NCBI RefSeq assembly: GCF_020184175.1
Contig: NC_065531.1
Location: 12,979,213 to 13,043,212, forward strand
DNA: 64,000 bases
Origin: Aphis gossypii
Taxonomy: Eukaryota; Arthropoda; Insecta; Hemiptera; Aphididae
Reading direction: 5' to 3'
Numbering within the stretch: the stretch's first letter is position 1; each line of letters opens with the position of its first letter. This document shows, one piece after another, positions 1 to 14,100 of this stretch. Made by a program: the position numbers and the translations under genes. A model generated the notes under the pieces. That model made no database searches. It was not told where the DNA came from and saw nothing but the letters and a program-made list of their open reading frames with translations.

Positions 1-3000
1 AATTATTTATTGTGTAACGAATTACACACCTATTTATTATTCGTTTTATGTTACTATAAATTATTCTGTACGTTACTTAATTTTATAATTAACATAAACA
101 AATACATTTTTTGTTTACTTTCAATTAAACTAGGTATTATAAATTAAAATGTTTATACAGTAAAGAAAAAAATATTTAGAGATAACAATTTGGTTCACAA
201 ATAAAATACGAATCAAATACCGGTCATTATTAAAGAAGAACATTTTAATACAGATAAAAAAAATAATATTTATTTTTGACAATTTATTTATTTTTTTTTA
301 TTTATTTTTTTTTTTTTTTTTTAGTTTGATCGATCTAAAATTGCTGTTTTTAATGCAACTATTAACCTTGCATAACTTTTTAATTCAAAAACTTTTATGA
401 ACAATTTTTTTGCATATAAAAAAAATATATTCTGAATCAATAACAAAATAAAAAATAAAACATGTAATGCATAATACTTGAGTAAATTATAAATCATAAT
501 ATACATTTTCGATGGTATCAGGATACTTTTTCCTGAAACTATTTGATCTGGTTTAGTATTACACAATCAAAACAATTCTAAAATTGGTTTTATATTCTAT
601 ATGATGTTATTTAAAATTTATCAGAACTTGTTTTTCGTTCATACTTGAAAGTCAATACACTATACCACTTTTCAATCTATTTTACAATTTGATATCACAA
701 CAGTTGAGAAAATTGAAATAATAATCTGGAAATCAATGGAAATTCAACTTTACAGCGACTACAAACACATTTTTTTTATCCTCCTACATAACACATACTC
801 ATAATTATTTAGCAACAACTACACGTCGCAGAAATACTAACAACAACGATAGAATGGCAAAATAATAAGGCAATAGTTTTAATAAAATATAATAAGTATA
901 ATGTTACTTACGATTCTGTTAATGGAATTCTCAGGTAACATACAGACACTTTAAACACACAAAACGTACTGACCAATGGTTGAAAAACGCGGCACGTCCC
1001 GGTTTCCCAGTTACTGACGATTGCCCTTGAATGTCTGCAGTGGACCATGCACCGTGGTGAATCGGGTCTTCGAGTTTCCGGGGGTCATTAATGATAATAA
1101 TAATATGTCCTCAATGAGAAAACAAAAATTAATCATGCTGCGAAAAACTTCCGATCATGGTAGGGTGACAAATTTCGGCTGTGTATAATAACGGGATTAT
1201 CGTCGGATATGTCGCATGACAAATCGCGGGGTTATTATAATTATAATTGTAGATCTGTGCACCTTTTTTTTTTCATCATAATTATCTATTAACTCGGAAA
1301 ATTTTTAATAAAATTAGCCGGTACGCATGATGTCGTTCAAGATTAAAAACGTTTTTGCGAGAAGGCCAGCTTATTAGTGGTAGTTTTTAAGTTTTCACCG
1401 TGAACGATAATAATTGTTTAGATGCCTTTTATACCTAATTATGCGGGACTAAATAGTAACGAATAATAAGCCTATACGTTATACGGGTGGTTCGTCGTGT
1501 GACTCTCTTGTACAACACTCGCAGATCACGTAGAAAAACAATAATACTCGACTTTTTAAAATAAAATAATAACTCACAGTAAATAATAAATGAACACTGC
1601 GATCATTTACTCGAAGAATATTTCAGATAAAAATATAAACGTCGGAATGATACGTACTATGGGATACTGTTAGAATATGGAAAGCATTTACCCACCAATC
1701 CTTTTACACACACATATGACACATACACATTTAAATATATTATTATACTAGTGCACAGTTAACATATATTTGCTTATACTGTATTATTGCGTTACGCAGA
1801 GTTCGTTAAGCGCATTTAAATATTTACGGATTGTTAAGCCATATATATGTATGCAAGTGGTGATTCTGAGATGAGTCCCAGGAAAAGTACATCGTTACAA
1901 TGGCATACTTCGTGTCTTCATACCTGCTCGGTTTAGATAAAGCCAAGAGCAGTGCTAAATAAAAGATTAGCCTGCAAATGTGTTTTCAGTTTTTTTTTTT
2001 TTTGAAGGGATCTCTATTAGACACTGTAAAAGTGTGAATAGTGTACAGGCGGGTTATTTTGAGTTGCAATGAATTCTCCGGATTAAGTAAAAACATACAG
2101 TATACATATGGATAAATGAATACAAATTGTAAATTGTTGTATTCATATCGCTTTTATTGCATTTTTGTTTTTAGCGAGTGATAATATATGTTTTAAAATA
2201 AAACTTAACGTATTTTAGATCAAAAGTTGATCTATACTTGCTGCAACTGTCTGCAGACAGACGTACAGAGAAATGTTAGACAACATGAAAAAAAAAAGTA
2301 GATGAATAAATAAAATATGAAAAAAGTTTCTAACTACATCGTAGATAGGTACATTTTTCTTTTTTAACATAGCAAGAACAACTTATTTATACATTTTGAA
2401 AACAATAACAGAGTAAATCGATATCTGTTCGCATCGACGAAGGGAGGAATATCTTTTGTCAAACGCACGCGCAAAGTTCGACATTTATTATAATAAAAAC
2501 TACACCGCGCTTTACACGTCTTACTGTGAATTTCATTTGTTTAGGGGGGGGGGAATGGAATTTTTTCCGAAAATCGGATAAAATTCGCAATCGTATTGAT
2601 CATATCGATCGAGAGATAATACACCGCAGTTATTACTATAAGATCGCTACATCGTTCAAACGCACCGACAGACGATGTTGCGGATTTTCGTAGACTTATT
2701 TCGTACGAGAAAAACGTTTTTAATAGCAACAACAGCGCACTGCATTGAACTTGTTCCTATTAATTCGGCGTGCACTCCCATCTGACAGCGGGTACGAAAC
2801 TTTAGAGACGTCATGCATACATAGCAATATTATTATATTATACGTACACGCTGTTATGGTGTATTGATAAAACCTTCCGTGTCGTATCACAACAAAAGTA
2901 GTGTTTAACAATACGCTTTTATCGCGTACCTTCGCCCGGCACAATGTATAATATGATTTTGTTTTTTAATAAACGTTGAAAGTATAAAGTTCGATGTTTA

Positions 3001-4889
3001 CATAATGTTTTGAAGGACTAATATGACTTCGTTACATAATATAACAACATATTCTGCGGCGACGGGATAATCCATTGTGTACGCGGTCAAGATTGCACAA
3101 TATATGCGTAGGGGGGTACCCCCTTTTGTACACGAGTTTGACCACCGATGAACGGAATCGTAAAACCTTTTGCGCTTTATCCGTCGGGCAACTTTTACCG
3201 ATTTACCAAAATATTACGTACTCGCATATAGAAATTTGATATTCCCACAGCCCCGCGATAGCTCATTATTACTACTATTTGCACGTAAATAATTTAGTTT
3301 ATGTGTGTTTGCTTATAACTACTGTTTATTTAATTTTTGTCACTATGTATTGCGGGATACGGATATGTTCAAGTGACTGCCAAAAGTTGTTAAATTTTCT
3401 CTTACGTTCCTGTCAATAATTTTAAAAACAACAACGAATTTAACACTTGCTTATTACGTATGACGATAATCGTATTTATCAAAGACAAATATTTATACTC
3501 GCGGGCCACGAGTGTGTGCTTAAAATTAAAACGAAAAAAGTTATTATTACCACCGACTTACTTAATTATTTTAAATTAAGTTGATAAGAAATAATGTTCG
3601 GTATTATTATTTACTACCTAGTTTAGTACCTACCACTCAACAATAACTCAAACATCGATTTCTGTATCGCTGTCTCTTTGCTCGGCCGACAATCGTCTTG
3701 ATAACCGTTTGTTTCAATTATTATTACTATTATTATTTTGTTTGAAAATGATAACATAACATTAAATTTAATTTAACTCGACCTATACTTCAACTTTATA
3801 ACGTTTATACATTATAAATTAATGATATTAAAGGATATTGCTATAAACTTTTAATTTTTATTAAAACTAAACACATAAGAAGTAGCCGGTGGTTACAGAA
3901 ACGTAATAATATTACAATAATATAACTTAACCAATAATTATACGTTATTTTTAGTGGTTACATTTTCATGTTATATTGTTATTCAATTATAATTACATAT
4001 ATATAATATATAAATAAACCTTAAGAAATTAGTTTAAATTTTAAATACTTAAGGTTAAATTTAAATCGACTAGAACCTATACATTTCAGTAGTGTTAAGT
4101 TAAAGTTAAGTTAATAATAATAATATACAAATGTATAAATGTATTTAAATATACTTATCTATAAAGTATATTATAGCGAGTACAGAAACATAAATCATAT
4201 TATGCTAAATGTTTATAATAATTATTTTTCCACAACTATCGTGTATTCCTAAAGTATAATATACAATAGTTAATAAACAATACAAAATATATAATTAAAA
4301 TAACACTTTTATATTTAATATAAGTGTATTTGCGTTCTAATATCTACATTAAAAATCTGTATAATATTTTTGTATTCTATTCATCGTTATAAATTTCATT
4401 TTTAAATCTAATTTTCTGCCATATTTTTCAGAGTAATAATAAAAATCGTTAAATTTTTGTTTTTGTAATTCTCTATTTAATCATACAAAAAATTTAAAAA
4501 CTTAACTACCTACATATTTTACATTTTTATACATATTATTTAAAACAATTAAAAAAAAAACCGGCATACATGTATATGCGTCGTATATCCATTATTTTTG
4601 TCTGCTTAACATTTAAAACAAAAGTTACACTTTTCATTGAAATTAAATATTATCTATTATTACACTTTTGTTCTTGTTTACGCGAACACATTTTATTAAA
4701 AGTATGCACATTAGGAAAAAGATTTTTTTATATAAATTATGTACACTGTTTTTCTTTACTACATTCAAAAATGATATTTTTTTCCTTTTTTACTTTCTTT
4801 TTAATCCACTGTGTACTCAAGGAGTTTAATAATTATGCATTTTTGGCATGAAAAGTCAATGTCGACTAATTTCTGGCTGTTCTTGGCAG
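1..4889. other. AT-rich noncoding region, no gene seen
   Basis: No exon or RNA gene could be supported on either strand. Short open frames here are low-complexity or lie in GC-richer patches where stop codons are rarer. GC/CpG-richer patches stand out at about 960-1240, 2440-2960 and 3050-3260 against a very AT-rich background; they could be regulatory, but no promoter element is decisive. Long T tracts occur near 290-322 and 1990-2003. Confidence 0.6.
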
Positions 4890-4957
4890 GATGTAGCTAT
4901 TGGTACAGGGGTATGCAGTTTTATAATGATCCTTATGTCGTGAGCTTCACTTTCACG
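4890..4957 (+). CDS. Candidate lone internal exon of an unidentified gene
   Basis: A strong pyrimidine-rich acceptor (ttcttggcag) is followed by 68 bases and a strong donor (ACG|gtacgt). Entered in phase 2, the exon reads CSYWYRGMQFYNDPYVVSFT and ends on a codon boundary. A second reading is equally interesting. Entered in phase 0 and ended at the earlier donor TC|gtgagc (exon 4890-4939), it reads DVAIGTGVCSFIMILMS, a hydrophobic stretch that looks like a membrane helix and loosely recalls helix 3 of SLC6-type transporters. I cannot tell which reading is right, or whether either is. No partner exon was found nearby, so the gene would have to extend far to either side with long introns. The end phase does not match the next supported exon at 41093, so it probably does not belong to that gene. 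Confidence 0.35.
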
Positions 4958-7519
4958 GTACGTAAACTTTGTAAATTGTACTTTTAATAGGTTTACTATT
5001 GATATTAAAATACACAGTTTTTCGAGAAGACAACGATTGCGTATAATGGTATATAACGTGTACTTAGATAAATTGAAGGGTGTATCTGTCGAAAAATTTT
5101 ATGTGAAAATAAATTATTTAAATAAATCTATTACCTACTTGACCCATTTGGCAAATAAAACTTTTAGAACAGTTTTGAAGTATCATAAATAATATATCAG
5201 TAAATAGATAATTCAGTATCTAGAACAGTATTATAATACAGCATATTAGGTATATGTTATAAATTTATTTTGAATATTATCAATTAAATTTGAGCATAAG
5301 TACATTAAAATAAATTACAATTTATAACTTTAACTATAGTATAGTTTTAGTTCTATAAAAATTATAAATTTTATATTTTATTTATATTTGTATCTATAGT
5401 TATATGAAAATTTATAAATAAATATTTTGTTAATTAAGTATCTACAATAACATAAATTTACTTTTAATAAGGAATGAAAAATAAAATATTAAAACTTTAT
5501 GATTAAAGCAAAAATGTATGTAGAATAATATGTCAATGATTCAATGTATCAAGATTATTAGTTGGTTTTAAATATAGAAATAATTTAAAAATGCTTGATG
5601 TTGTAATTTTTAAATGCCAATCGATTTAAATTTGATGATGTTATACGTATTGGTATGTATAATTAATAAGTAAAATTTGGCTATTATTAGTCAAAAATAT
5701 TTTGTGTGGAATAAATAATAAGGTGTGGATTTATATTAATATCCAGTTGAACCAAGCAAGGCCAATATGTATTTTTGGTGATGCAAGAAAATTCGCTTAC
5801 CTTTATTATAATTTATTATAATTTATAACAACTGATGGAGGCTAAAGAGTAATATATCATTATGCAATCTTGATTAGCGTTAGAAATTTCATCGAAGGTG
5901 GTGTTTTAATGCACTGTGAGTGCGGAGAACCGATTTAGAGATATTTAGTTTCTTTCTTTCCATTTTTAACTGAGGATAGACGTAGAAAACACCTTTTTAT
6001 AGTTCCGGTTATTGTTTTCCGACAACGGTGATTTATTATTAGTTTTTTTATTTTCAAATCATAATATTGTAATTTATATTTATTGATTTAGTTGTATTAA
6101 ATGAAAAATGTTTATATCTATAATTATAGTCCAAGAAGATAAAAACACTTAATATTAACATTCGTTTAGAAGTTAACATAACTACTGGTATGTCATAGGA
6201 AATAACATGGTTTCATTGAGATTGAACAAACTGAACACAAAGAGTCATATTTAAGTAAAATTATAAAATGTCATATAATTTGATTAAAGATAAAAAAACA
6301 ATATAATATTAGGTATCTAAATTAAGTACATCCAAAAATGTTTGATTTTAAGATAAATGCGTTACACTTTAATCATATCATATTTACTGTAATTAATATT
6401 ACATTTAAGATAAAAAGGTAAATGGAGAAGTAGCTCTAATGAATACTCAGAAGGTTTCGACTTTTCGAGTGCACCCTGTCATTGAGTAGGTCACTGCAAG
6501 GGATGTGTTAAATTTAAATTAAATGATGAAAATGAAAAACAGTTCTGAACGAGGTTAGTGTGTCATCCTTTATAATATTCATGGATACTTTATACTTAAT
6601 AAATATTTTATATTACTATTAATAATTAATTTTTTTATTATTAGTGCGGTATGATGAATTCATTTTTTCCCCTAAAACTTCACATAAATTATTATAATAT
6701 TTTATCATTTATCATATATCATTTTTTATTAACTTATAAGTAAATATGCAATACTGTAGAATAATATGAATAGATTAGTGGTATAAATTCTTTAAAATTA
6801 ATTTAAATATTTTTAAAAAAGAATTGTTAATTATTATTAAAAAAAGTGTTAATTATATCCAATTTTCTACCAAAAACCCTCAATCAATATTGACAATTAA
6901 AGCATGTTATTGGTATATGCCAAAAATGAAAATGGACAATAGCGTATATCAACGTATAAAATCAATACATTCATCGTTCAGCACAGAATCTTAAATAACT
7001 AAATTTTCATTTCAAACCAATTACAATAAATATTTTTGATTAGTTATTCTATTTTTTAAATTAATTATTGGAATAAATTACGTCAAAATAAATAATCAAA
7101 ACCACTAAAAACATTTGGAATTTTTAGAGGATAAATGTTGTCGTTATGTTCCGAGTCTAATTAAATATTCATTGTGTTGATTCCATTTTGAGCTTAAAAC
7201 GTTTTTTGGTAATCCTTGATTGATTTGTATAAAAATCCGTTCCTAAAATGTAAATATATATTTTTTTATCGTAATCCTATGACTTGTATATAATTGAAAA
7301 ATGAAATAGGTAAATTAATAAACATACGAGTACACTGCTACACACCACCGTTAAATAAATAGATGTTTACCAAATGTATTATTGTTAACCGATTGCCTTT
7401 AACAAGCTTTTTGAATATTGTTGGTATTTTTTATAAAAACGTCCGATCAAGTCGTAGTATTTATACTTAACATTCAAAGTAGAGCACAGCGATAACATCC
7501 ATAAAGTTGATATATTTAC
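4958..7519. other. AT-rich noncoding region, nothing seen
   Basis: Both strands were read for exons, transposon motifs and RNA genes, and nothing could be supported. The stretch is low-complexity AT-rich DNA with scattered stop codons in all frames. Confidence 0.6.
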
Positions 7520-7543
7520 AAAAAAAAAAAAAAAAAAAAAAAA
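7520..7543. repeat. Poly(A) tract of 24 bases
   Basis: Uninterrupted run of A. It may be a retroposon tail, but no element body could be recognised immediately upstream on the + strand. Confidence 0.9.
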
Positions 7544-7767
7544 GAACGAATAGTATTCTTATATTTTATCATGTTTTTTATACCGTTTGTTTAGGATAAA
7601 CATATATCATAAAACGCCCAGCGGTCCAAAAGTGTATGTGTGGTGAATTGTTTTACGAATATATCGTCATCGTAGCATGTATAGTATAATAAAACATCCA
7701 ATATTATTTTTTACAGTTAAAATACTAAGCGTTGTTTTTCACAATTTTTTCATACTTACGTATTTAA

Positions 7768-8625
7768 TTTTTTTTTTTTTTGTTTTATTAGTTTTTAATT
7801 TTTATAATTTCTATTAATTATTTCACGGAAAATTAAATTGATAGTTAGTAATTATGAATAGATGCCATGATAATACATAAGCGTTGGGTTTATCCATTAG
7901 TAATTATTTATTATTTAATGATTTTACTGAGATCCAAACTTGTATTGCGTAAGTACTGGGTCCATAATGGTTTTTAGAAGGAGCTTGTATATGAGTATTT
8001 TATGATTTAAGTTGTCATGTTTGGATGTTAGGAGGAAACATACTTACGGCTTCTGTAATTTAATAGTTTTCTTTTAGTGTTCGTATTTGCCACCTAGGTG
8101 AGGTGTCGCACATTGGTCAAGTGTTACTCCTAAGTAACAAGTACTTTGTAATAATAGAAGTTATGAAAGGTGACATTCTCACATCCTTTGAGTTATACAA
8201 CGTAACTGTAATTTATTTACTTGTTTTCGTTGACTTTTATTTTCATTTGTTTTAAAAAAGGGAAAAATTATCTAAATGCTTTTGCATATATAACGCAGTT
8301 GATTGAGAATCAAAATATATAACGAAAAATACTTTTTCGTTACTTGACTTAACGATAGTGTTTAGAAAAATATGGGTTAATTAACAACGTGTAAAGATTA
8401 TAGAGCATGTAAGTAATCATCATTACTCCTTGAGGAACACCAGCTTTAATTTCGATAATGGGAAACAGAGCAGCGTGACTGACACTTATAATATGGAGAA
8501 GTTAAGTTTCTCTAGATAGGATTATATCAAAATAAACAATGAATAGATATTAAAGTTGTATATATTATAACACCAGACTAGAATCAATGATTTAATCAAA
8601 TTACTGTGCTAAATATCAAGAAAAT
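7768..8625 (-). mobile_element. Decayed Jockey-like non-LTR retrotransposon, 3' part
   Basis: Read on the - strand, fragments of a non-LTR reverse transcriptase appear in the correct order with frameshifts and stops between them. The thumb-side approach reads SYLEKLNFS (about 8515-8490), where active Jockey-type elements carry SYL-(E/x)-x-R-x-F. It is followed by IEIKAGVPQG (about 8455-8425), the diagnostic reverse-transcriptase block with GVPQG, and then LYNLYT (about 8400). Downstream come IKVNENK (about 8240), YLGVTLDQ (about 8135-8110), which is the conserved YLG-x-LD block of the thumb, and IYKLLLKTIMDPV followed in another frame by YAIQVWIS (about 7995-7920), matching the LYK..L.P...Y..Q.W block. 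A run of 14 T at 7768-7781 would be the poly(A) tail on the - strand. A weak match to the AFDxVW block may extend it to about 8625. The aspartates of the catalytic YADD block are not intact and the open frame is broken many times, so this is a dead copy. The 5' part, including the endonuclease, is not visible. Confidence 0.8.
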
Positions 8626-11031
8626 ATTCATTTAATTTATAATTATATTATCAGCTGAGTATGAGAACTTCATTATTTCATAAATTATCGGATTAGTACG
8701 ACTGTCTAATTAAATTTATTAAGACATAGAATAATCGTAACTCGTAAGTAAAAAATAGGAGTACTATGATTTACAAACGATACATATCTTCAGCATTCAA
8801 AGTAGAATATAAATAGTAATACATCTACTACCTAGGAATTAAATAATAAGTTTCAAAATATTTAAATATGTAAGAATGATTATACGATTTTAAAGAGAAA
8901 TAATAAAGAACATTGATCGATAAATTGAATGTAAATCACAATACCGTCTGCTGTGAGAAAAAGTAAATTCAAAAAGATATTACCCGAAACTGATGAAAAA
9001 AAAAAATTCATAGCTTGTATGATTAGTAATTTCTTTTCATCACTATTTCAATTCAATAACAGTTGAGACACATCGTCATTTCAAAAATATAATTTAATTT
9101 TAATCAGACGTGTGAAACCAAATGGTTTTATAACTAGATCACGCCAGACCGAGTTTCATCTCAAATAAAATATACATTTGCACAGCAGTTGTACTAAGAT
9201 ATAACAAGGGTGCAAGTTTAAAAGAATAAAAGTTTATTTGTGACTGTCAATCTTAACCGATAAGACCGGTCACCGGTATCGGCATCGTCAAATGTTTTCT
9301 GTCGTTGATAATGATGGTGGTTGTGATAATAATTATAAGCGTCATCCAGGAGTCACGGAACTATTATATTTTAACTGAATGATTTGACAATATACGATCA
9401 CACTCTCGAAACAACTCAACTCTGCTATTATTGATTGTGTCGAATAAAATATACTTATAGCATGTACATCGTTTTAAGTTTTTAACTGTAAGTATATCCT
9501 GATGGATAATCGAATTTGATATTTGTTCACATGATGGGCTATGCGCGAAAAATAATAGTTTTCGAAAATTCCAACTAGATTAATACTTATTAGAGACAAT
9601 GGGGTAGTATCGATCGCTCTCCATCAGCTCGCATTATGGTTATGCCCGGTTCGGAAGAGGGGGAGGTTATCGGCTTTTGTGAATTTCGTAAATTTTTGGT
9701 GGCGTCAACGATGGCGATCGAACAGACGAGGGACGTAACGACGTCAATGCTAATAAGTCATTCGGACGTAATTTATGTACCTCTCACGGATGACAATGTC
9801 ATGAATGTTGTTGATAGATTTATTTGCGGTGGGATTTCTATATGGACACTGTAAATAATAATTATTATTACTCACTTATCTACACCATGCATTACAGGTA
9901 TAATATTCCAAATAATATCTATTATGTTTATAGATAAACGATTGGTGGTTCATTATATAAAGGGCTTTACAGAAAGAGAGGTGGAATAAAACTATATAGT
10001 AAATTCTTAAAATTTGATTGAAGGATGCTTCTTACGGTAATGTTTAATTCACTTTAATTAGAGACATCGGTACATTCAACCCTGTTATAATTATTATTCA
10101 ATGAACATCACTAAATAAGTGTCATCAACATCTTATTTAACTATAGAAATATGTTTAATGTACCATTAATGGTATTATAGGTATTTTCTGAATTCGACGT
10201 TTGAATATATTGGATGAACGTTACAGAAATAATAAAAAATATATTTTTTACACTAAAAATGGATTTTTCAAAAATTATATATTATTGTAAAAATCGTTAA
10301 AATAAATCAAAGTAATCTTTTATAATGTCACATACAATTTCTAGGGATCGTCATTCATAAATATGAGTATCTAGTGGCGAACGTCTACTTTACTAAACGA
10401 GGGGCGTATAATTTCCGTAATTTTTCATACAAAACGACGAAAACAATAAAAACGTAGAAGTCTTGTAACTGTTCAAATTTTTTTATTATTTTCCTCAAAA
10501 CTAAGAATAATGTTAACTATGTTTTGGTGACACACTACAAATCTGATTCCATCTTACCTAAAAATTTAATTTTTAGATAATAGTATCACTTGTACTTTTT
10601 TTTTTTGATTCGTTGTCATCGGCTGACTGCTAGATACTGTACAATTTAAGAAGGTATTATAACTTCTTGGAAAAGACCGAATATCTGTAGATAAAATACC
10701 TAAAAAATGTGTAATTAAAATTTCAAAATCATCAAAGTATGTAAAGTTGAGTTTATGCAGTATTAGCAATAATTAAAGAATAACATCTACCTATTTTAAT
10801 TTAAAAACTTAAAACTATGTTTCTATTACTATTTATTCATAATATTTATAATATTATTGGATACAGAAGAACCTACATAAAAACATGTATAATTTAATCT
10901 AATTTATAATATTTTAATAAACATTTTTATTATGTACATTTCTAAGTTTGGTGAGTAGATTTTCCTATATAGTAATCACGAGTCCATCAGTCCTTCATAT
11001 AATAATACCATTATTAATCAGAAATGTTAAT
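8626..11031. other. Noncoding region with a GC-richer patch
   Basis: Mostly AT-rich with no supported exon. A GC/CpG-richer patch at about 9600-9810 holds a 72-codon open frame (9636-9854, +), but its protein resembles nothing I know and the frame ends in AT-rich DNA. I treat it as chance or as a regulatory patch. Confidence 0.5.
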
Positions 11032-11130
11032 TTTTATAAAAAAACAATTTAAAATTAAACATACTGTTTTATAAAAAACAATTTAAAATTAAACATACTG
11101 TTTTATGAAAATAAAACTTTAAAATTAATT
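11032..11130. repeat. Tandem duplication, about 35-bp unit, two copies plus a degenerate third
   Basis: Copy 1 (11032-11066) and copy 2 (11067-11100) are the same except for one A in an A-run. A degenerate third copy follows to about 11130. The unit begins ttttataaaaaa and ends aaacatactg. The near-identity suggests a recent local duplication. Confidence 0.85.
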
Positions 11131-14100
11131 AAATTCATTTGGTTCTTGATAACTTATTGTTTCTATAGGAATTAAAATACACAAAAGTTGAAATTACACG
11201 AAAATTAGGTCTTTAGTTAATAATAATATAATATAACTCATAGCTCTTCTCAGTGAGAGCTATTCTCAGTTCTTCAATATACTCCAACTATATAACTCAA
11301 TAATTTTCAACTATCTATAAATATTAGGTACTATAGTCTATTAGTCTCGCTTACTGTCAAATAATTTACAAATACTTGAATTCGTGTAAGTAAAATATTG
11401 TGTAACTACAACATAATCATATATTATTTTTCTCTACTTTTTATGTCTAATAAACCTGATTAAAGTTTAAAAAATAAAAAAAGTTTCAAATAAATTATTT
11501 TTATTTTACAGTAGATAATAATTTCACGTAATATTTTTTGTTTCTATTTGAGATAAAAATAAGAACAGCCTCGTTCAATAACTACGGCAAAAAAAAAAAA
11601 TTATAATAATACTCGTAGTGCTTAAGTGCATATACATTGAAACAATGAAACATGAATATGAATTACGTATAGTATATACATAATTATTATAATACGCAAT
11701 TATTATATTATACGGCTAAATTATTAACTTCTATGTTCAAGCGTATTAATATTGTGCAAAATATTAGTTAAGTTAGCATTCTTGAGAATAATATTAACAC
11801 ACTATTATACTTATAATTATAAAATGTGTGTTAATTGCACACTTCACAACTATAGGTAAGTTCGATTAAATCTTAAGCACACACTACAACCCTGAATATA
11901 ATTTACACTTCGAAAATTCCTTTGCCGTTCCTTATACACTGTATTTACTGTACCGACCAAAACACGTGTAGATCGAATACTTATTGTTCGATATCAAAAT
12001 GGTACAAAATGTATAAAACATAACCATTATAATGGTAACGATGTAATTACAATCAGCTGGTAAACTGTGCATGTATAATATTATATCGTGCCGTACAGTC
12101 ATGTTTCATTTGGTCGTACATATTATAAGGCTATTTATTATATTGTGTTTAGGTACATATTTTGTTGACTAAAGATAAGGCTAACAATGCTCGTGTACCA
12201 TGTGTATAATATAGTATAATACATATGTATACTATATACGTGTATTAATATATTGCATACAGACAGAAGCTGACAAAAAATACGACCGCGGTAGATTTAT
12301 ACGTTTTGAAAATTTAAAAACATTATATTATGCGCTCGACCTAATAGGAAGCCCTTCTGCAGAGACCAGTGAATTACACACTAGCGTATAATATATTTAT
12401 TGCAATACTTTTTTTTTTTTATTTTTTTATTTTTAGGTTTATTTATTCCACGTGTTTATTTTTTCCGGGTGGTTAATGGTTCGACGTTTTTCGTTCCAGG
12501 CTTTATTTATATTTTAATCCATTTTATCTTCCGTCGATTTGTAATGGACTGCACTGCGCAATAACTTATATATAATATATATATACACATCACTACTCGC
12601 ATTACTACACAGGTGTACTCTGTAAATTGAACACAATATAATAAGTAATAACGAATATATCCCTATCTAAATTGTACACTAAGATACAATATTGTAATAC
12701 ATCTATAATATTAAATGACCTATCTGCAGTTATTTTCACCTCGATCTAAGTAAATTTAAAACGAAGACAATTTAATAATGTATTCATAAATCATAATATT
12801 AAATTTAACTATAATACATTATACTATTACGTAGCTTACTTCTAGGAAATTTTAAATACATATTATACGATATTAAATCTTCTTATCTAATATCATTTAA
12901 ATATGCAGTAGGTAAATCACTATTTTATTTGAATACTTCTAGCAGATTTTTTGTATTATTGAATATTTTTACGTAAAATAATTTCAACACAATTTGAGAT
13001 GGCTAAAAATGTTCCACCAACGTGATTTTTTTTAGGTCAATAACTTTTCTTTATCTATTTTTTTTTTTAAAAGGATATATTTAGGTTTTTATTACATTAA
13101 TTACTCAGAATAGTTTATAAAACATTAATTTAATTTTAATTTTTTGAAAATAAATAAACAAATTTGAGATTTAAAACATAAATTTACTAGCATTGTAATA
13201 TACCAGCCAATTAATATCATCCATATATGTGTATTATATTTTAAATATGGTATTCGTAAAGTCAATATGTTGTCAAACCTTAACAATCTAACATTATAAT
13301 GATATAACTCTTGATATCATAATATAATTCCCCATTTTTCATATTTTATTATGATATCTACAAATTTGAGTTAAGTACACTTCAGTTTTTGTCAACAAAT
13401 AAGTGATAGATTTAATATGAACAACGAGAGCTTGTTTTCGACATTGGCATTGATCTAGAATTATTTGTAACTTACAGTTACCTTAATGGCATAGGATAGT
13501 ACCGTTTATAAATTATGGATGTACAGCAATGTATGTGGTCATCAATCAAGCACAGACGGACATATTACAAAGAAAATAAATAAATAGTAGAAAAAATACT
13601 TCACCGTAAAAGAAATAAGTCAGACTGTTAAAGTAAAGAAAAAAAATGACAATGTTATTGTCTTCTTTTTCAAACGTTTTTTTTTAAGTGTGCGAACACA
13701 GAGCATCTGTTTTTCGGTTCAGGATGTTAAGCAAACAAGAAAAATTATTTTCAGTTTTACCAGTTTTACGGTAAAAAGTTTCCAAAGCCTTAGAAAATAC
13801 TAAGTTTTATATAATATTATGGTAAACTCTAAATTTTCTGTTGCAAAAATTCAATCTTTATTTACTAAAAGCAATCGTGCAATAATATTTATGATAATTT
13901 CAATAACCAAAATGAGTTATAATTTCATATCAGATTAAAATATAAAATATAAAATTGAATCGAAAATAACACATTCAAGGTAGACCAGAACACAACAAAA
14001 ACGTTCTGGCTTGTTCGATAATCCCTAAATAAATAGCTTCTATATGATTTGTACACTTGAGTTATTTGACTATTGTATCATAATTTTTGATAAGTATTTT

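Noticed and set aside
1905..1972. Possible - strand exon (acceptor-like catttgcag, donor-like AG|gtatga)
   Set aside because: Weak pyrimidine tract, weak donor and no partner exons. The open frame is short enough to be chance.
9636..9854. 72-codon open frame in a GC-richer patch
   Set aside because: No family resemblance, no clear splice sites, and open length explained by reduced stop frequency in the patch.
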